A stretch of DNA of 64,000 nucleotides from Methylobacterium sp. NEAU K (GTDB lineage: Bacteria; Pseudomonadota; Alphaproteobacteria; Rhizobiales; Beijerinckiaceae), in contig NZ_JAUYZJ010000015.1 of assembly GCF_030700285.1 (NCBI RefSeq), positions 61,716-125,715 on the forward strand, read 5' to 3'. Positions within the stretch are counted from its first letter, which is position 1, and each line of letters starts with the position of its first letter. Position numbers and translations under genes: made by a program. Of this stretch, positions 30,553 through 41,227 are shown in pieces. A model generated the notes under the pieces. The model ran no database searches. It was given only the letters and a program-made list of their open reading frames with translations, and was not told where the DNA came from.

Positions 30553-31317
30553 TCAGCGCGTGGCCGCGCCCGCGCCGAGCAGATCCGCGGCCTGCCGCAA
30601 GGCCGCGTCGTCCTGCGGTCCGCTCAGGGCGTAGGCGGTGTCGCCCGCGGTCCAGGACAGGACGGCGCCGTCATCCGACCCCGTCAGTGCCGCAGGGCCG
30701 CCGCGGCTTCCCCGCGTGGCGAACAGCGACGCCTCGCCGAGGGTGCCGGCCTCGAAGGCGATCTCGATGCCGGTGCCGTGGCGACCGGGGAAGACCTGGA
30801 TGTCGCGCACGCGCCAGCCTGCCGGGAGGGCCGGCAGGTCGATCCCGGTGACGGATTGCAGGCGGGCCCGGTCGTAGATGGGGCTGTCGCCCTGGCTGGA
30901 GATGCTCTTGCGAAGCTGCGCCACGGCGCGCGCCTGTCGCGCATCCGCGATCAGAGCCGGGTCGGGGGTCGAGGCCAGGGTGTTCGGGACGCCGAACTGA
31001 CCGATCTCGTCGTGGGCGAGCCAGCCCGCGCCGACCAGCACCGCGATGGCTGCGGCCCGCTTGAGGCGCGATGCGACGCGGCGCCAGCGCAGGCCGCGGT
31101 CGAGGCGACGCGCCAGGGCGATGTTGCGGTCGGGGCCCGGCCCGGGAGCGCGCTCGAAGCAGGCCCGGAGGGCATCGCGATCGTGCATCTCGGCCATCAC
31201 CCGGGCGGCGGTGCCGGGATTGGCCGCCAGATGCGCCTCCACGTCGAGGCGGCGCATCGGGTCGATCTGCCCGTCGACGAAGGCGATGAGATCGTCGTCT
31301 GTGATCGGATCCATCAT
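30553..31317 (-). CDS. Anti-sigma factor, membrane-spanning
   Basis: 254-residue protein encoded just after an ECF sigma factor. An N-terminal anti-sigma-like part (MMDPITDDDLIAFVDGQID, DVEAHLAANP) resembles the zinc-less RskA/RsiW-type sigma-binding region. One membrane segment is at about 87-103 (AAAIAVLVGAGWLAHDE) and a periplasmic sensor-like domain follows. Two adjacent ATGs (31317, 31314); GAGGA lies 8 bases upstream. It should hold the neighbouring sigma factor inactive until a periplasmic or envelope signal arrives; the signal is unknown. Confidence 0.85.
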   Translation of the reverse strand: MMDPITDDDLIAFVDGQIDPMRRLDVEAHLAANPGTAARVMAEMHDRDALRACFERAPGPGPDRNIALARRLDRGLRWRRVASRLKRAAAIAVLVGAGWLAHDEIGQFGVPNTLASTPDPALIADARQARAVAQLRKSISSQGDSPIYDRARLQSVTGIDLPALPAGWRVRDIQVFPGRHGTGIEIAFEAGTLGEASLFATRGSRGGPAALTGSDDGAVLSWTAGDTAYALSGPQDDAALRQAADLLGAGAATR

Positions 31318-31415
31318 GGGTGAAGTCCTCGATTCCAGCGTGCCGCCGGGGCGGATCCGCCGGTCGTCATCGTCATCGTGAGCCGGCAAAGCCAATATCG
31401 CGCGTCTCGGACGCC

Positions 31416-32048
31416 TCAGGCATCCCCGACGGCGCGCCGGAAGGACGGGGGCGCCCGGTCCCGTGTCTCATCGGATACGACGAGGCGCAGGCCGGGGAAT
31501 GCGCCGCGCCGCGCATCGGGCCGGCTCGGGTCGGGTTCGGCATCGGACCGGCCTGTCCGGGTGCCTTCCTCGAAGGCGCGCAGCGCCGCCCGGCCGCGGC
31601 CGAGGCGGGACATCAGCGTACCGATCGGGATCCCGAGAACGGCGGCGGCGTCGGCATAGGCCATGCCTTCGAGCGTGACGAGGTGGAGGGCGGCACGCTG
31701 CTCCTCCGGCAAGGTGAGGAAGGCCTGCCGGATCTGGGCGAGGCGCACGCGCCCCTCCTGGGCAGGCGGCGCCATATCCTCGGACATCCGCACCAGCGCG
31801 TCGGCGTGACGCGCCTCGACCTGCCTGCGGCGCTGCTCGTCGATGAAAGCGTTGTGCAGCACCGTCATCATCCAGGTGCGCAGATTGGTGTTGGGACGCA
31901 GGGAATCCTGCATCTCCAGGGCGCGCACCAGGGTGTCGTGCACAAGGTCGTCCGCCCGCAATGCATCGCGGGTGAGCGAACGGGCGTAGCGCCGCAGGGG
32001 CACCAGCAGGTCGACGATGTTCGGACGCGTGTGCGTGTCTGATGCCAT
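31416..32048 (-). CDS. RNA polymerase sigma factor, ECF type
   Basis: 210-residue sigma-70-family ECF factor. Region 2 is RYARSLTRDALRADDLVHDTLVRAL with LRTWMMTVLHNAFIDEQRR; region 4 is LPEEQRAALHLVTLEGMAYADAAAVLGIPIGTLMSRLGRGRAAL. A Pro/Asp/Arg-rich tail of about 45 residues follows region 4 and is longer than usual. It is 98 bp upstream of its anti-sigma gene. The glutathione peroxidase gene 56 bp upstream on the same strand may be a target or co-transcribed. Confidence 0.93.
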   Translation of the reverse strand: MASDTHTRPNIVDLLVPLRRYARSLTRDALRADDLVHDTLVRALEMQDSLRPNTNLRTWMMTVLHNAFIDEQRRRQVEARHADALVRMSEDMAPPAQEGRVRLAQIRQAFLTLPEEQRAALHLVTLEGMAYADAAAVLGIPIGTLMSRLGRGRAALRAFEEGTRTGRSDAEPDPSRPDARRGAFPGLRLVVSDETRDRAPPSFRRAVGDA

Positions 32049-32104
32049 GAGGTGTGAACGCGGGAGCCCCGGCGTTTAATCCCCGGCCCCGGCGGGGCCG
32101 CGGA

Positions 32105-32659
<555 letters not shown>

Positions 32660-32786
32660 GGCGGTGGCCTCGTTCTGTCCCGGGCGTCGTCGCGCCCGGG
32701 AACAATCTAGGGCGCTGCCCGGCCATGGGACAACCCAGAGGTGTACCGCGTCCCGTTCCGGCCCCGGGCTGGCCCGACACGACGCC

Positions 32787-34478
32787 TCAGGCGGCGCGTA
32801 CCGTGTCGAGGAAGCGATGGACCTCCGCGTCGAGCTGCTCGGCCTGGGACGAGAGTTCGGAGGCCGAGCCGAGAACCTGCGCGGCGGCCGCCCCCGCCCC
32901 CCCGGCGGCGCTTGCGACCCCCGCGATATTCGCCGTGACCTCGCTGGTCCCGGCCGCCGCCCGCCCGACGTTCCGGACGATCTCCTGGGTCGCGGAGCCC
33001 TGCTCCTCGATCGCCGAGGCGATACCGGTGGCCAGCCCGCTCATCTCGGTGATGCGGCCGACGATGATGTCGATCGCGTCGGCCGTCTCCCCGGTCCAGG
33101 ACTGGATCTCGCCGATCTGCCGGGCGATCTCCTCAGTGGCTTTGGCGGTCTGCCCGGCGAGTTCCTTGACCTCGGTGGCCACCACGGCGAAGCCCCGGCC
33201 CGCCTCCCCGGCCCGGGCCGCCTCGATCGTCGCGTTGAGCGCGAGAAGGTTCGTCTGGCCGGCGATCCCGCTGATGAGGCCGACCACGTCGCCGATCCTC
33301 GTGGCGCTGTCGCGCAGGTTGCGCACCAGCCCAGAGGACTTCCCGGCCTCGGACACGGCGGCGTCGGCGAGATCGGCCGAGGCCTGCACCTGGCGGCCGA
33401 TCTCCTTGACGGTAGCGCCGAGCTCCTCCGCGGCCGCCGCCACCGTGTTGACGTTCGACGCCGCCAGCTCGGCGGCCGAGGCCACATTGATCGACTGGCT
33501 CGCGGTCTCGGCCGCCGCCGCGCTCATGCGCCCGGCGGTGTCCTCCAGCTCGGCCGCCGCGGCGGAGACGGCGCGCACGATGCCGCCGACGGCGCTCTCG
33601 AAGGCGGCGGCCATCTCGCGCGTCGCGGCCTTGCGCTGCGCCTCCAGCCCGGCCCGGGCCTGGGCGCCCTCCTCCTCGAGCAGCTTCGCGCGGGCGAGCC
33701 CGTCCCGGAAGACCTGCACCGCGCCGGCCATGGCGCCGATCTCGTCGCGGCGGCCGACCCCGGGAATCGCGACCGCGAGATCGTTGCCGGCGAGCCGGGT
33801 CATCGCCCCGGTCATGACGTGGATCGGCCTGCCGATGCCGAGATGCAGGAGCAGCAGCCCGACCATGGCGGTGACCGTCATCGATCCGAGACTGACCAGG
33901 CTGGCGGCACGCGACGACGCGATGGCCGCCGCCGAAGCGGCCGCGCGGACTTTCAGCAAGTCGCGCTCGGTCTGCGCGAGTTCAGCCGTCTTGGCGCGCA
34001 ATGCGTCCATCGCCGCCCTTCCGACACCCGAACTCTCGAGCCGGCGCGCCACCTCCTGGGTCGCGGGGTTCTTCATGAGCGCGATCTCGCGATCCGTGAC
34101 ATCCGCGCTCCAGCGCTCGGCCAGGGCCTTCAGCTCCGTGAGCCGCGTCTGTTGCAAGGCGTTGCGGGCGGTCAGCTGCCGCGCCGTGGCCCAGGCCGCA
34201 GCGAAGGCCGCCCGTCCCGCCCGCTCGGTTTCGAGGAAGCCGGGATCGGCCGAGATCAGATAACCGCGCGTTGCGGCCTCCCGATCGACCATCGCGACGA
34301 TCATCCGATCGACCTCGGAGAGCACCTCGTGGGTATGGACCGTCCACGCCTCGGTGTCCTCGATCTTGCCGATGTTCCGCAGCGAGATCGTCGAGACGCC
34401 GACGGTGATCGCCAGCATCATCGCCATGACGAGCGCGATCTTCACGCCGGTCTTGAGATCGACCAGACGAAATCTCAT
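32787..34478 (-). CDS. Methyl-accepting chemotaxis protein
   Basis: 563-residue chemoreceptor. Membrane segment 1 is at about 10-30 ([21 protein letters not shown]); a CHASE3-like periplasmic helical domain (about 35-185) follows; membrane segment 2 is at about 190-212. Then come a HAMP domain and the methyl-accepting signalling domain, whose hairpin tip is [20 protein letters not shown]. The C-terminus lacks the NWETF-type CheR tether. No che genes are nearby. The 232 bp upstream include an AT-rich stretch (34560-34680) with no gene. Confidence 0.93.
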   Translation of the reverse strand: MRFRLVDLKTGVKIALVMAMMLAITVGVSTISLRNIGKIEDTEAWTVHTHEVLSEVDRMIVAMVDREAATRGYLISADPGFLETERAGRAAFAAAWATARQLTARNALQQTRLTELKALAERWSADVTDREIALMKNPATQEVARRLESSGVGRAAMDALRAKTAELAQTERDLLKVRAAASAAAIASSRAASLVSLGSMTVTAMVGLLLLHLGIGRPIHVMTGAMTRLAGNDLAVAIPGVGRRDEIGAMAGAVQVFRDGLARAKLLEEEGAQARAGLEAQRKAATREMAAAFESAVGGIVRAVSAAAAELEDTAGRMSAAAAETASQSINVASAAELAASNVNTVAAAAEELGATVKEIGRQVQASADLADAAVSEAGKSSGLVRNLRDSATRIGDVVGLISGIAGQTNLLALNATIEAARAGEAGRGFAVVATEVKELAGQTAKATEEIARQIGEIQSWTGETADAIDIIVGRITEMSGLATGIASAIEEQGSATQEIVRNVGRAAAGTSEVTANIAGVASAAGGAGAAAAQVLGSASELSSQAEQLDAEVHRFLDTVRAA

Positions 34479-34710
34479 GGCCCGTCCTCGAGTCGAGAAT
34501 AGCCGAACCCGGCCGGCGCCCTCTCCCGTATCAGGATCCAGGCAGCCCGTAAATCAACTGCCGCCAGCAGAATTTTATACTTTCGATTTCTGAGAATCGA
34601 TTCATATTATTTCATAATAAGACAAAAATACGCAGTTATTTTATATTTTATTAGGATGCCATCAATCAAATACGCACCTAATTACAGAACTCGCCCCCGA
34701 AACCGGCGGC

Positions 34711-35838
34711 TTACTGATAGGCTTGCCGCAGGTCGATGGTGCACGCCCGGCCGACAGTCTCGTAGGTCTCGGCGAGCCAAGCCTGCGCGGCGGCCCGGCC
34801 CTTGTCGCGCAGGCGCTTGAGCACGGTCCAGCGCGCGTCGAGCTTGGAGGCGGCGTTGTAATCCTCAAGCGCGTCGGTGCCGTCGATGCGGTGCACCAGG
34901 ACCCGCTGGTAGCCGCCCTGACCGAGGGTGCCCTCCTCGATCAGTCCGTCGATGAAGTCGATGGCCCGCAATTCCCGCATCAGGTTGGCGTTGAAGGTGA
35001 TCTCGTTGAGGCGGTCGCGGATCTCGCTCTCCGTGCGGGGGGTTTCCCGCCGCTCGACCGGATTGATCTGGACGAGCACGATGTCGCGGGTCTGGGCGCC
35101 CCGGTGCAGCGGGTAGAGGGGCGGATTACCGAGATAGCCGCCGTCCCAGTAGGGCACGCCGTCGATCTCCACCGCCTGGAACACGGTCGGCAGGCAGGCC
35201 GAGGCCATCAGGTGGTCCACGGTCAGCCGCTCGCGCTCGAACACCGCAAGCTTGCCGGTCCAGACATTGGTGGCCGAGACGAACAGGCCAGCGGTGTCGG
35301 CCTCACGCAGGCGCTCGAAATCGACCTGCTCGGCCAGGGCCTTGCGCAGCGGATTGATGTTGAGGGGGTTCGACACGTAGGGGCTCGGCGAGACCATCTT
35401 GGCCCAGAACTCGGCAACCGGGTTGCCCTTCCACAGGCTGAACAGGCCGCTGACGAAGTTGCGTTGCGTGGGACCCAGGTCGCCATCGAGGCTGACCTCG
35501 CGCCAGAACCGTTCGAGCCCCTCTCGGGCTCCATCGGGGCCACCCTTGAGCCATCCGTCGACCATCACGACGGCGTTCATCGCTCCGGCGCTCGCCCCCG
35601 TCACCGCCTCGAAGCCGAGGCGCCCGTCCTCGACCAGAGCGTCGAGGACGCCCCAGGTGAAGGCGCCGTGCGCGCCGCCGCCCTGCAGCGCCAGCGCGAC
35701 CGGCTTCTCGGCCCGGGGGCCGGACAGGATATGGTGGGGCGGATGCGATGGATGCGACTCGATCGCGTCCGAGACCGGCGCCTCGGGGACCGCGGTCGCC
35801 GGGTTGTGCGGCTCGACGCCGTGGGAATGCTCGCACAT
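34711..35838 (-). CDS. Patatin-like phospholipase/esterase
   Basis: 375 residues. Ser/Asp dyad hydrolase: oxyanion loop LQGGGAHGAF (from residue 51), nucleophile Ser83 in GASAGAMN, and the aspartate in YWDGGYLGNPPLYPL. The N-terminal ~40 residues are Pro/His-rich and not part of the fold. Relatives act on phospholipids, and some patatin-type enzymes depolymerise intracellular polyhydroxybutyrate. A CTGC-AGT-GCAG palindrome 33 bp upstream of the start fits the PhaR operator pattern, so a role in granule metabolism is a specific possibility (inference). Confidence 0.88.
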   Translation of the reverse strand: MCEHSHGVEPHNPATAVPEAPVSDAIESHPSHPPHHILSGPRAEKPVALALQGGGAHGAFTWGVLDALVEDGRLGFEAVTGASAGAMNAVVMVDGWLKGGPDGAREGLERFWREVSLDGDLGPTQRNFVSGLFSLWKGNPVAEFWAKMVSPSPYVSNPLNINPLRKALAEQVDFERLREADTAGLFVSATNVWTGKLAVFERERLTVDHLMASACLPTVFQAVEIDGVPYWDGGYLGNPPLYPLHRGAQTRDIVLVQINPVERRETPRTESEIRDRLNEITFNANLMRELRAIDFIDGLIEEGTLGQGGYQRVLVHRIDGTDALEDYNAASKLDARWTVLKRLRDKGRAAAQAWLAETYETVGRACTIDLRQAYQ

Positions 35839-35870
35839 GTCCGCCTCCTGGATCAGCCTCTCCTAGATGG

Positions 35871-35889
35871 GATGCTGCAGTGCAGCATC
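35871..35889. promoter_or_regulatory. Perfect palindrome, possible PhaR operator
   Basis: GATGCTGCA-G-TGCAGCATC, 9-bp arms, centred 42 bp upstream of the patatin-like start codon. Its core CTGC-N3-GCAG equals the motif reported for the polyhydroxybutyrate regulator PhaR of Paracoccus. Confidence 0.5.
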
Positions 35890-36009
35890 AATCGGGCGCC
35901 GGGATGGCGGCCCGTCCCAAGGCCGGCGACCGGGCGTGAATCGGCAACAGGAGTGGACGAAAACCGGTGCTGCGCGCGCGGCAACCTCGACATCCGCGCC
36001 CGGATACGA

Positions 36010-36033
36010 CATGACAGCCGCGATGCTGTCATG
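36010..36033. promoter_or_regulatory. Inverted repeat in the patatin/ispG divergent region
   Basis: Perfect 9-bp arms catgacagc / gctgtcatg with a 6-base spacer, 144 bp upstream of ispG. Operator-like, regulator unknown. The rest of 35839-36176 shows no gene. Confidence 0.35.
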
Positions 36034-36176
36034 CGCGGCATCGGCTTGACGCTGCGCCGCGTCGTCCGCAGCTAACCCGCGGCCCCGAAGCTCCGGCGAG
36101 TCGCGCGCCCCGACATGCCCGGCAGGCCCGAGAGGGTTCCGGTGCCACGGCAGGCGCGCGCACGCGAAGGTCCACG

Positions 36177-37511
36177 ATGGAAGTCATGGAAGACATCCGG
36201 TCCGAAATCCCCGCCGCTGAGAACGCCCTGGCCGCCGGCGGTCCGGAGATCGCCGGCCCCGCGCCGCGCCACCGCACCGTGGGTGTCACGGTCGGCGAAG
36301 GTGAAGGCGCGGTCATGGTCGGCGGCGGCGCCCCGATCGTCGTGCAGTCGATGACCAACACCGACACGGCCGACATCGACGCCACGGTGGCGCAGGTCGC
36401 CCAGCTTGCCCGGGTCGGCTCGGAGCTGGTCCGCATCACCGTCGACCGGGACGAGGCCGCGGCCGCGGTGCCGAAGATCCGCGAGCGCCTCGACCGGATC
36501 GGCGTCCACGTGCCGCTGGTCGGCGACTTCCACTACATCGGCCACAAGCTGCTCGCCGACCATCCGGCCTGCGCCGAGGCGCTGGCCAAATACCGGATCA
36601 ACCCCGGCAACGTCGGGTTCAAGGAGAAGAAGGACACCCAGTTCTCCTCGATCATCGAGCAGGCGATCAAGTACGGCAAGACCGTGCGGATCGGCGCCAA
36701 CTGGGGCTCGCTCGACGGCGAACTGCTCACCCACCTGATGGACGAAAACGCCAAGGCTCCCCGGCCGATCGATGCCCGCGCCGTCATGCGCGAGGCGATG
36801 GTGCGCTCGGCGATCGGCTCGGCTGACCGGGCGGTGGCGCTGGGCCTGCCGCAGAACCGGATCATCCTCTCCGCCAAGGTCTCGGCGGTCCAGGACCTGA
36901 TCGCGGTCTACCGCGAGGTGGCGCGCCGCTCGGACTACGCCATCCATCTCGGCCTCACCGAGGCCGGCATGGGCTCCAAGGGCCTCGTGGCGGCCTCGGC
37001 GGCCATCGGGGTGCTCCTCCAGGAGGGGATCGGCGACACGATCCGCTACTCGCTCACCCCCGAGCCCGGCGGCGACCGGAGCGTCGAGGTCAAGGCGAGC
37101 CAGGAACTTCTGCAGACGATGGGGTTCCGCACCTTCGTGCCGATGGTGGCGGCCTGTCCCGGCTGCGGCCGGACCACCTCGACGACCTTCCAGGAACTGG
37201 CTCGCGACATCCAGAACTGGATCGTCACGTCCATGCCGGAGTGGAAGAAGACCTATCCGGGGGTCGAGGGGTTGAACGTCGCGGTCATGGGCTGCATCGT
37301 CAACGGGCCGGGCGAGTCGAAGCACGCCGATATCGGCATCTCGCTGCCCGGCACCGGAGAGACCCCGACCGCGCCGGTGTTCATCGACGGCAAGAAGGCC
37401 ATGACTCTGCGCGGCGCGACGCTCGCCAAGGACTTCGAGGCGATCGTGATCGACTACATCGAGCGTCGATTCGGGCAGCAGGGCGGCGGCACGCGTACCG
37501 CGGCCGAGTGA
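36177..37511 (+). CDS. ispG: 4-hydroxy-3-methylbut-2-enyl diphosphate synthase
   Basis: 444-residue [4Fe-4S] enzyme of the MEP isoprenoid pathway that turns 2-C-methylerythritol 2,4-cyclodiphosphate into HMBPP using flavodoxin or ferredoxin electrons. The N-terminal TIM barrel includes [13 protein letters not shown] and RINPGNVGF. The cluster ligands are in [10 protein letters not shown] (about 326-335) and [17 protein letters not shown] (about 371-387, with the fourth ligand Glu). Two ATGs (36177 and 36186) are possible starts. Supplies precursors for hopanoids, carotenoids and quinones. Confidence 0.97.
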   Translation: MEVMEDIRSEIPAAENALAAGGPEIAGPAPRHRTVGVTVGEGEGAVMVGGGAPIVVQSMTNTDTADIDATVAQVAQLARVGSELVRITVDRDEAAAAVPKIRERLDRIGVHVPLVGDFHYIGHKLLADHPACAEALAKYRINPGNVGFKEKKDTQFSSIIEQAIKYGKTVRIGANWGSLDGELLTHLMDENAKAPRPIDARAVMREAMVRSAIGSADRAVALGLPQNRIILSAKVSAVQDLIAVYREVARRSDYAIHLGLTEAGMGSKGLVAASAAIGVLLQEGIGDTIRYSLTPEPGGDRSVEVKASQELLQTMGFRTFVPMVAACPGCGRTTSTTFQELARDIQNWIVTSMPEWKKTYPGVEGLNVAVMGCIVNGPGESKHADIGISLPGTGETPTAPVFIDGKKAMTLRGATLAKDFEAIVIDYIERRFGQQGGGTRTAAE

Positions 37512-37829
37512 GGCCCGCAGCGCGACGCCTTCTCGAACCTCCCGGGCGTGGGCGCGCGCCAGGCCCGATCCCCGCAGACGTGATCGGGTCCGGCGCGAGC
37601 GCCCGACAGCAGCGGCGCCCGGACGGAGACGCGATGCCGCGATCTTCGCCACACCACACGGTTCCCGGCCGCCCGAGGCCGTGATAGCAAGGCCGCACGA
37701 TTCCGTGAGCGGTCGGCCCGGCGGCCGGCCCGCGGTTCGGCGGAGTTTTCGCGTTTCCCGCACGGCCCCGATTGGCCCCCTGAGCCGAACCGCGAAGCGC
37801 CGGCCACGCCCGAGCCTCCAACGATCCGT
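37512..37829. other. Intergenic region between ispG and kup, no gene seen
   Basis: 318 bp, GC-rich, with small G+C palindromes around 37710-37735. No convincing open frame, RNA gene or clear terminator. The kup promoter should be in the last ~120 bp. Confidence 0.5.
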
Positions 37830-39851
37830 ATGAGCCAGACCTTCGCACCCGGCGTAGCACCTCAGCCCGCGCCCGCGGCGTCCGACGCCACGCCCAGCAA
37901 TCCCGCCCTAAGGGCCGATGAGGCCGGCGGGCCGGATCCCGGACAGGGGCCGGCGCCCTCCGGCTCCCTCGACGCGCCCGAGAAGGCCGAGACCCGGCAG
38001 GGCCATGCCGGCTTCTGGACGCTGCTGGTCGGCTCGGTCGGCGTCGTCTACGGCGATATCGGCACGAGCCCGCTCTACGCCTTCCGCGAGGCGCTGGTCC
38101 CCGCCCGTACCGACGGCATCCTGCTGCCCGAGGAGGTGATCGGCACCGTCTCGCTGATCTTATGGGCGCTGTTCATGATCGTGACGGTGAAGTACGTCGC
38201 GATCCTGCTGCGCATGGACAACAACGGCGAGGGGGGCATCCTCTCGCTGATGGCGCTGGCCCGGAAGGCGCTCGGCGGCTCGCGCATCGTGTTCATGCTC
38301 GGGCTGCTCGGTGCCTCGCTGTTCTACGGCGACGCGGTGATCACCCCGGCGATCTCCGTGCTCTCGGCCGTGGAGGGGCTGAAGCTCGTCACCCCGGCGC
38401 TCGACGACTACGTGCTGCCGATCACGGTGGCGATCATCGTCGCCCTGTTCCTGGTGCAGAACCGGGGTACCGGCAAGGTCGCCGCCTTCTTCGGGCCGAT
38501 CACCGTCGTGTGGTTCCTCGCGATGGCGCTCGCGGCGCTACCGCATATCGGCCTGCATCCGGAGGTGTTCCGCGCAGCCAATCCCTGGCACGCCGTGAAC
38601 TACCTGCTCGGGCACGGCACCGGCGCGCTGGTGGCGCTCGGCGCGGTGTTCCTGGCGGTCACCGGCGCGGAGGCGCTGTTCGCCGATCTCGGGCATTTCG
38701 GCCGCAAGCCGATCCAGGTCGCCTGGGTCGGACTCGTCTTCCCCGCGCTCGCCCTGAACTACCTGGGCCAGGCGGCCCTGGTGCTGGAGAAGCCCGACAC
38801 CGCCGACCCGTTCTTTCAGCTCGTGCCAGCCTGGGGCCTGCTGCCGATGGTGGTGCTCGCCACGATCGCCACCGTGGTGGCGAGCCAGGCGGTGATCACC
38901 GGCGCCTTCTCGCTGTCCCGGCAGGCGATCCAGCTCGGCCTGCTGCCGCGGCTGGAGATCCGCCACACGTCCGAATCGCATGCGGGCCAGATCTACCTGC
39001 CGCAGATCAACGCGCTGCTGATGTTCGGCGTCGTCCTGCTGGCCGCCCTGTTCAAGACATCCTCGTCGCTGGCCTCGGCCTACGGTATCGCGGTCACCGG
39101 CACGATGCTGCTCACGGCCTCGCTGACCTTCCTGGTGATGTGGCGGATGTGGGGCTGGTCCCCGGTGGCGGCAGCGGCGGTGATGCTGCCCTTCATCGTG
39201 GTCGAGTTCCTGTTCCTGCTCTCCAACCTGATCAAGGTCGTGGAGGGCGGATACGTGCCCCTGCTGCTCGCGGGCGGCCTCGTCGTGCTGATGTGGACCT
39301 GGGTGCGCGGGGTCACGATCCTGTTCAACAAGACCCGGAAGACCGACGTGCCGCTCATCGAGCTGGTCGGGATGCTGGAAAAGAGCCCGCCTCACCACGT
39401 GCGCGGCACCGCGGTGTTCCTGACCAGCGACCCCGAGATCGCCCCCGCCGCGCTGCTGCACAACCTCAAGCACAACAAGGTGCTGCACGAGAAGAACGTC
39501 ATCCTCACCGTCGAGACGGTAGACACGCCGCGCTCCAACGAGGCCGACAAGGTCCGGATCGAGCCGGTGGGCCCGCACTTCTTCCGGGTCGTGATGAAGT
39601 TCGGCTACATGGAGACGCCGAACATCCCCAAGACCCTGGTGCTGCTGCGCCGCCAGGGCTTCAAGTTCGACATCATGGCGACCTCGTTCTTCCTGTCGCG
39701 CCGCTCGATCCGGCCGGCAGCCCATTCGGGCATGCCGCTCTGGCAGGACCGGATTTTCATTACCCTCGCCAAGAACGCCAACGACGCCACGGACTTCTTC
39801 CAGATCCCCACCGGGCGGGTGGTGGAGGTGGGGACCCAGGTGACGGTATAG
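37830..39851 (+). CDS. kup: Potassium uptake protein Kup
   Basis: 673-residue KUP/HAK-family K+:H+ symporter, low-affinity potassium uptake in acid or osmotic stress. An N-terminal cytosolic extension of about 55 residues, rich in Pro and Ala, precedes [19 protein letters not shown], the family signature. About twelve membrane segments run to residue 485, then a cytosolic domain ([33 protein letters not shown]). Start ATG at 37830. Followed by a long gene-poor region. Confidence 0.96.
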   Translation: MSQTFAPGVAPQPAPAASDATPSNPALRADEAGGPDPGQGPAPSGSLDAPEKAETRQGHAGFWTLLVGSVGVVYGDIGTSPLYAFREALVPARTDGILLPEEVIGTVSLILWALFMIVTVKYVAILLRMDNNGEGGILSLMALARKALGGSRIVFMLGLLGASLFYGDAVITPAISVLSAVEGLKLVTPALDDYVLPITVAIIVALFLVQNRGTGKVAAFFGPITVVWFLAMALAALPHIGLHPEVFRAANPWHAVNYLLGHGTGALVALGAVFLAVTGAEALFADLGHFGRKPIQVAWVGLVFPALALNYLGQAALVLEKPDTADPFFQLVPAWGLLPMVVLATIATVVASQAVITGAFSLSRQAIQLGLLPRLEIRHTSESHAGQIYLPQINALLMFGVVLLAALFKTSSSLASAYGIAVTGTMLLTASLTFLVMWRMWGWSPVAAAAVMLPFIVVEFLFLLSNLIKVVEGGYVPLLLAGGLVVLMWTWVRGVTILFNKTRKTDVPLIELVGMLEKSPPHHVRGTAVFLTSDPEIAPAALLHNLKHNKVLHEKNVILTVETVDTPRSNEADKVRIEPVGPHFFRVVMKFGYMETPNIPKTLVLLRRQGFKFDIMATSFFLSRRSIRPAAHSGMPLWQDRIFITLAKNANDATDFFQIPTGRVVEVGTQVTV

Positions 39852-39920
39852 ATCAAGTGTTCGATCTCCGTAGCATGCGGACTAAACCTTTGATGTCCCA
39901 CGTATCAAATTTGCGATTAT

Positions 39921-40139
39921 CTATATTTGCGATCCTTTAACCGAAAAAATCCGACAAAAGACCCGGTTTTTTAAATGATTGAGTGCAAGCGGGCATTGCC
40001 CGCATCCATCTTGATAGGCATTTGTCACTGATTTTCTGACAAACATCTTGTAGTCGGCACGGGCTTGGCGGAGGCCGCAATGCGGACAAGCCCCGAAATC
40101 GGCACCCTGATCGCTCTGCGGCGCGTGGAGTTGGCTCAT
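39921..40139 (-). CDS. Doubtful 72-residue protein with two CxxC pairs
   Basis: Open frame starting MSQLHAPQSDQGADFG with CPHC (about residue 18) and CGQC (about 47), which could form a zinc ribbon. No family recognised, no clear ribosome site, and codon use is mixed. Located in decayed DNA, so it may be a fragment or chance. Confidence 0.25.
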   Translation of the reverse strand: MSQLHAPQSDQGADFGACPHCGLRQARADYKMFVRKSVTNAYQDGCGQCPLALNHLKNRVFCRIFSVKGSQI

Positions 40140-40280
40140 CTTCAGCGCGATCGACACACTTGGGACCGGGCTCCAAGTCAAAGAATATAATCCAAACCAG
40201 CCTCGTATCCCTGCGCATCAAACAGCTGGGGGACGCTGGACGAATGACGAGTCCACCGCCGAAATTCTGATGGTGAATTT

Positions 40281-40616
40281 ATGATCATCGCGGAGCGATC
40301 TCTGTCAGTATAAAATGGTCCCGAATCCACAGAATGTAAAATTACAATGCATGTCCCGGAACGGTCGGACGGCATGTGGATCTGCCGCTATAGCATCGGG
40401 TGGCCGGAGTCTGTACGGGACAGTTTTGGCGCCGGCGTCGATTCCATCCAGGCTCTTCACCTGACTCTATAGAAGTTTGGGATCGAGCTTTACGCGAGCG
40501 CCTATCACAAAGCAGGTGTCTTGGTGTTCGATCGGCCCGGTAACGGCTACGGATTTCCCATTCCGAAGAACGGACGCGACCTTCTGATCGGGAACGACAA
40601 GATCTTTGAGGGGTGA
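40281..40616 (+). pseudogene. Small DUF6968-like gene broken by two nonsense codons
   Basis: A single reading frame of 112 codons from ATG 40281 to TGA 40614-40616 reads through two stops: TAA at codon 11 (40311-40313) and TAG at codon 64 (40470-40472). The peptide between and after them is coherent (MHVPERSDGMWICRYSIGWP, GAGVDSIQALHLTL, then KFGIELYASAYHKAGVLVFD, GNGYGFPIPKNGRDLLIGND) and resembles small alphaproteobacterial proteins labelled DUF6968; that label is from memory. Both stops are explained by C-to-T changes in CAA and CAG codons. GGTGA precedes the ATG. Function of the intact family is unknown. Confidence 0.65.
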
Positions 40617-40680
40617 GCTCGGGAGTAGGTCGCCTCGCTCGCCGCTCGGCGCTGTCTTCGCGGGCGATGAGACGGTCCTG

Positions 40681-40745
40681 GGCGGCGCGACTGCCATGAG
40701 CGTGGCGCCGCCGGATTGCTTGGCTGCGTTCGCAAGGACGGCGGT
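40681..40745. repeat. Dispersed-repeat-like stretch
   Basis: Contains ggattgcttggctgcgttcg, whose complement (cgaacgcagccaagcaatcc) has the form of a common Rhizobiales intergenic repeat, preceded by an 8-bp inverted repeat ggcggcgc / gcgccgcc (40681-40688, 40705-40712). Assignment from memory; one copy seen. Confidence 0.35.
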
Positions 40746-41227
40746 GTGGCCGAGCCATGCTGACCGGACCGGATCCCGTCGAACGCCGGGCCGAAAACGC
40801 CGTTCTCCCTTCGCCGGCCAGGAACGCGACGGACCGCCTATTACGCCTGGTCGCGTCCTTCACCCTCCTCGGACCAGGATCCGAGCCGAAAATCGGAAGG
40901 TTGGACCCGCAACACTTGGTTGCGCGGCTGGACAGGTAGCGCCGGCTGAGCGGACACAAATTTTGGCTGTTGCTACTGCCGATCACCTCATGTGCGCCTC
41001 CACACGCGGCATGCTCTGGACGCAACCACTCAAGGATGACCGGCCCCATCCCGTGCGTTGCACCCGACCCAGGGCCTGCTTTAGAATATTTATTATTCTG
41101 AGCTTGAGCGTTGGTCCTGAAGTGTCCCCGCACCGGCACACGTGAGCCGGCAAAACCGGCATCGGCCTCAGGGCCCGGCTCAGACCCGACTTAACGCCGC
41201 TCCGGCGCCGCCAAACAGGACGAAGCG

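Larger units (their letters stand above)
39852..41227. other. Gene-poor, partly decayed region
   Basis: 1.4 kb between kup and iorA. It holds one recognisable pseudogene (40281-40616), a doubtful small cysteine-containing frame (39921-40139, minus) and a repeat-like stretch (40681-40745). Stretches around 39855-40030, 40270-40350 and 41080-41110 are AT-rich compared with flanking genes. Long open frames on the minus strand from 40342 to 41139 have no recognisable content and overlap the pseudogene; I regard them as chance. Confidence 0.6.

Noticed and set aside
40470..40472. In-frame TAG read as pyrrolysine or recoding signal
   Set aside because: A second stop (TAA) is present in the same frame, the surrounding DNA is decayed, and no structure or pyrrolysine genes are seen; simple mutation is enough.
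40342..41139. 265-residue minus-strand frame in the kup-iorA gap
   Set aside because: Low-complexity Arg/Ser-rich content, no family resemblance, and overlap with the plus-strand pseudogene and a repeat-like stretch.
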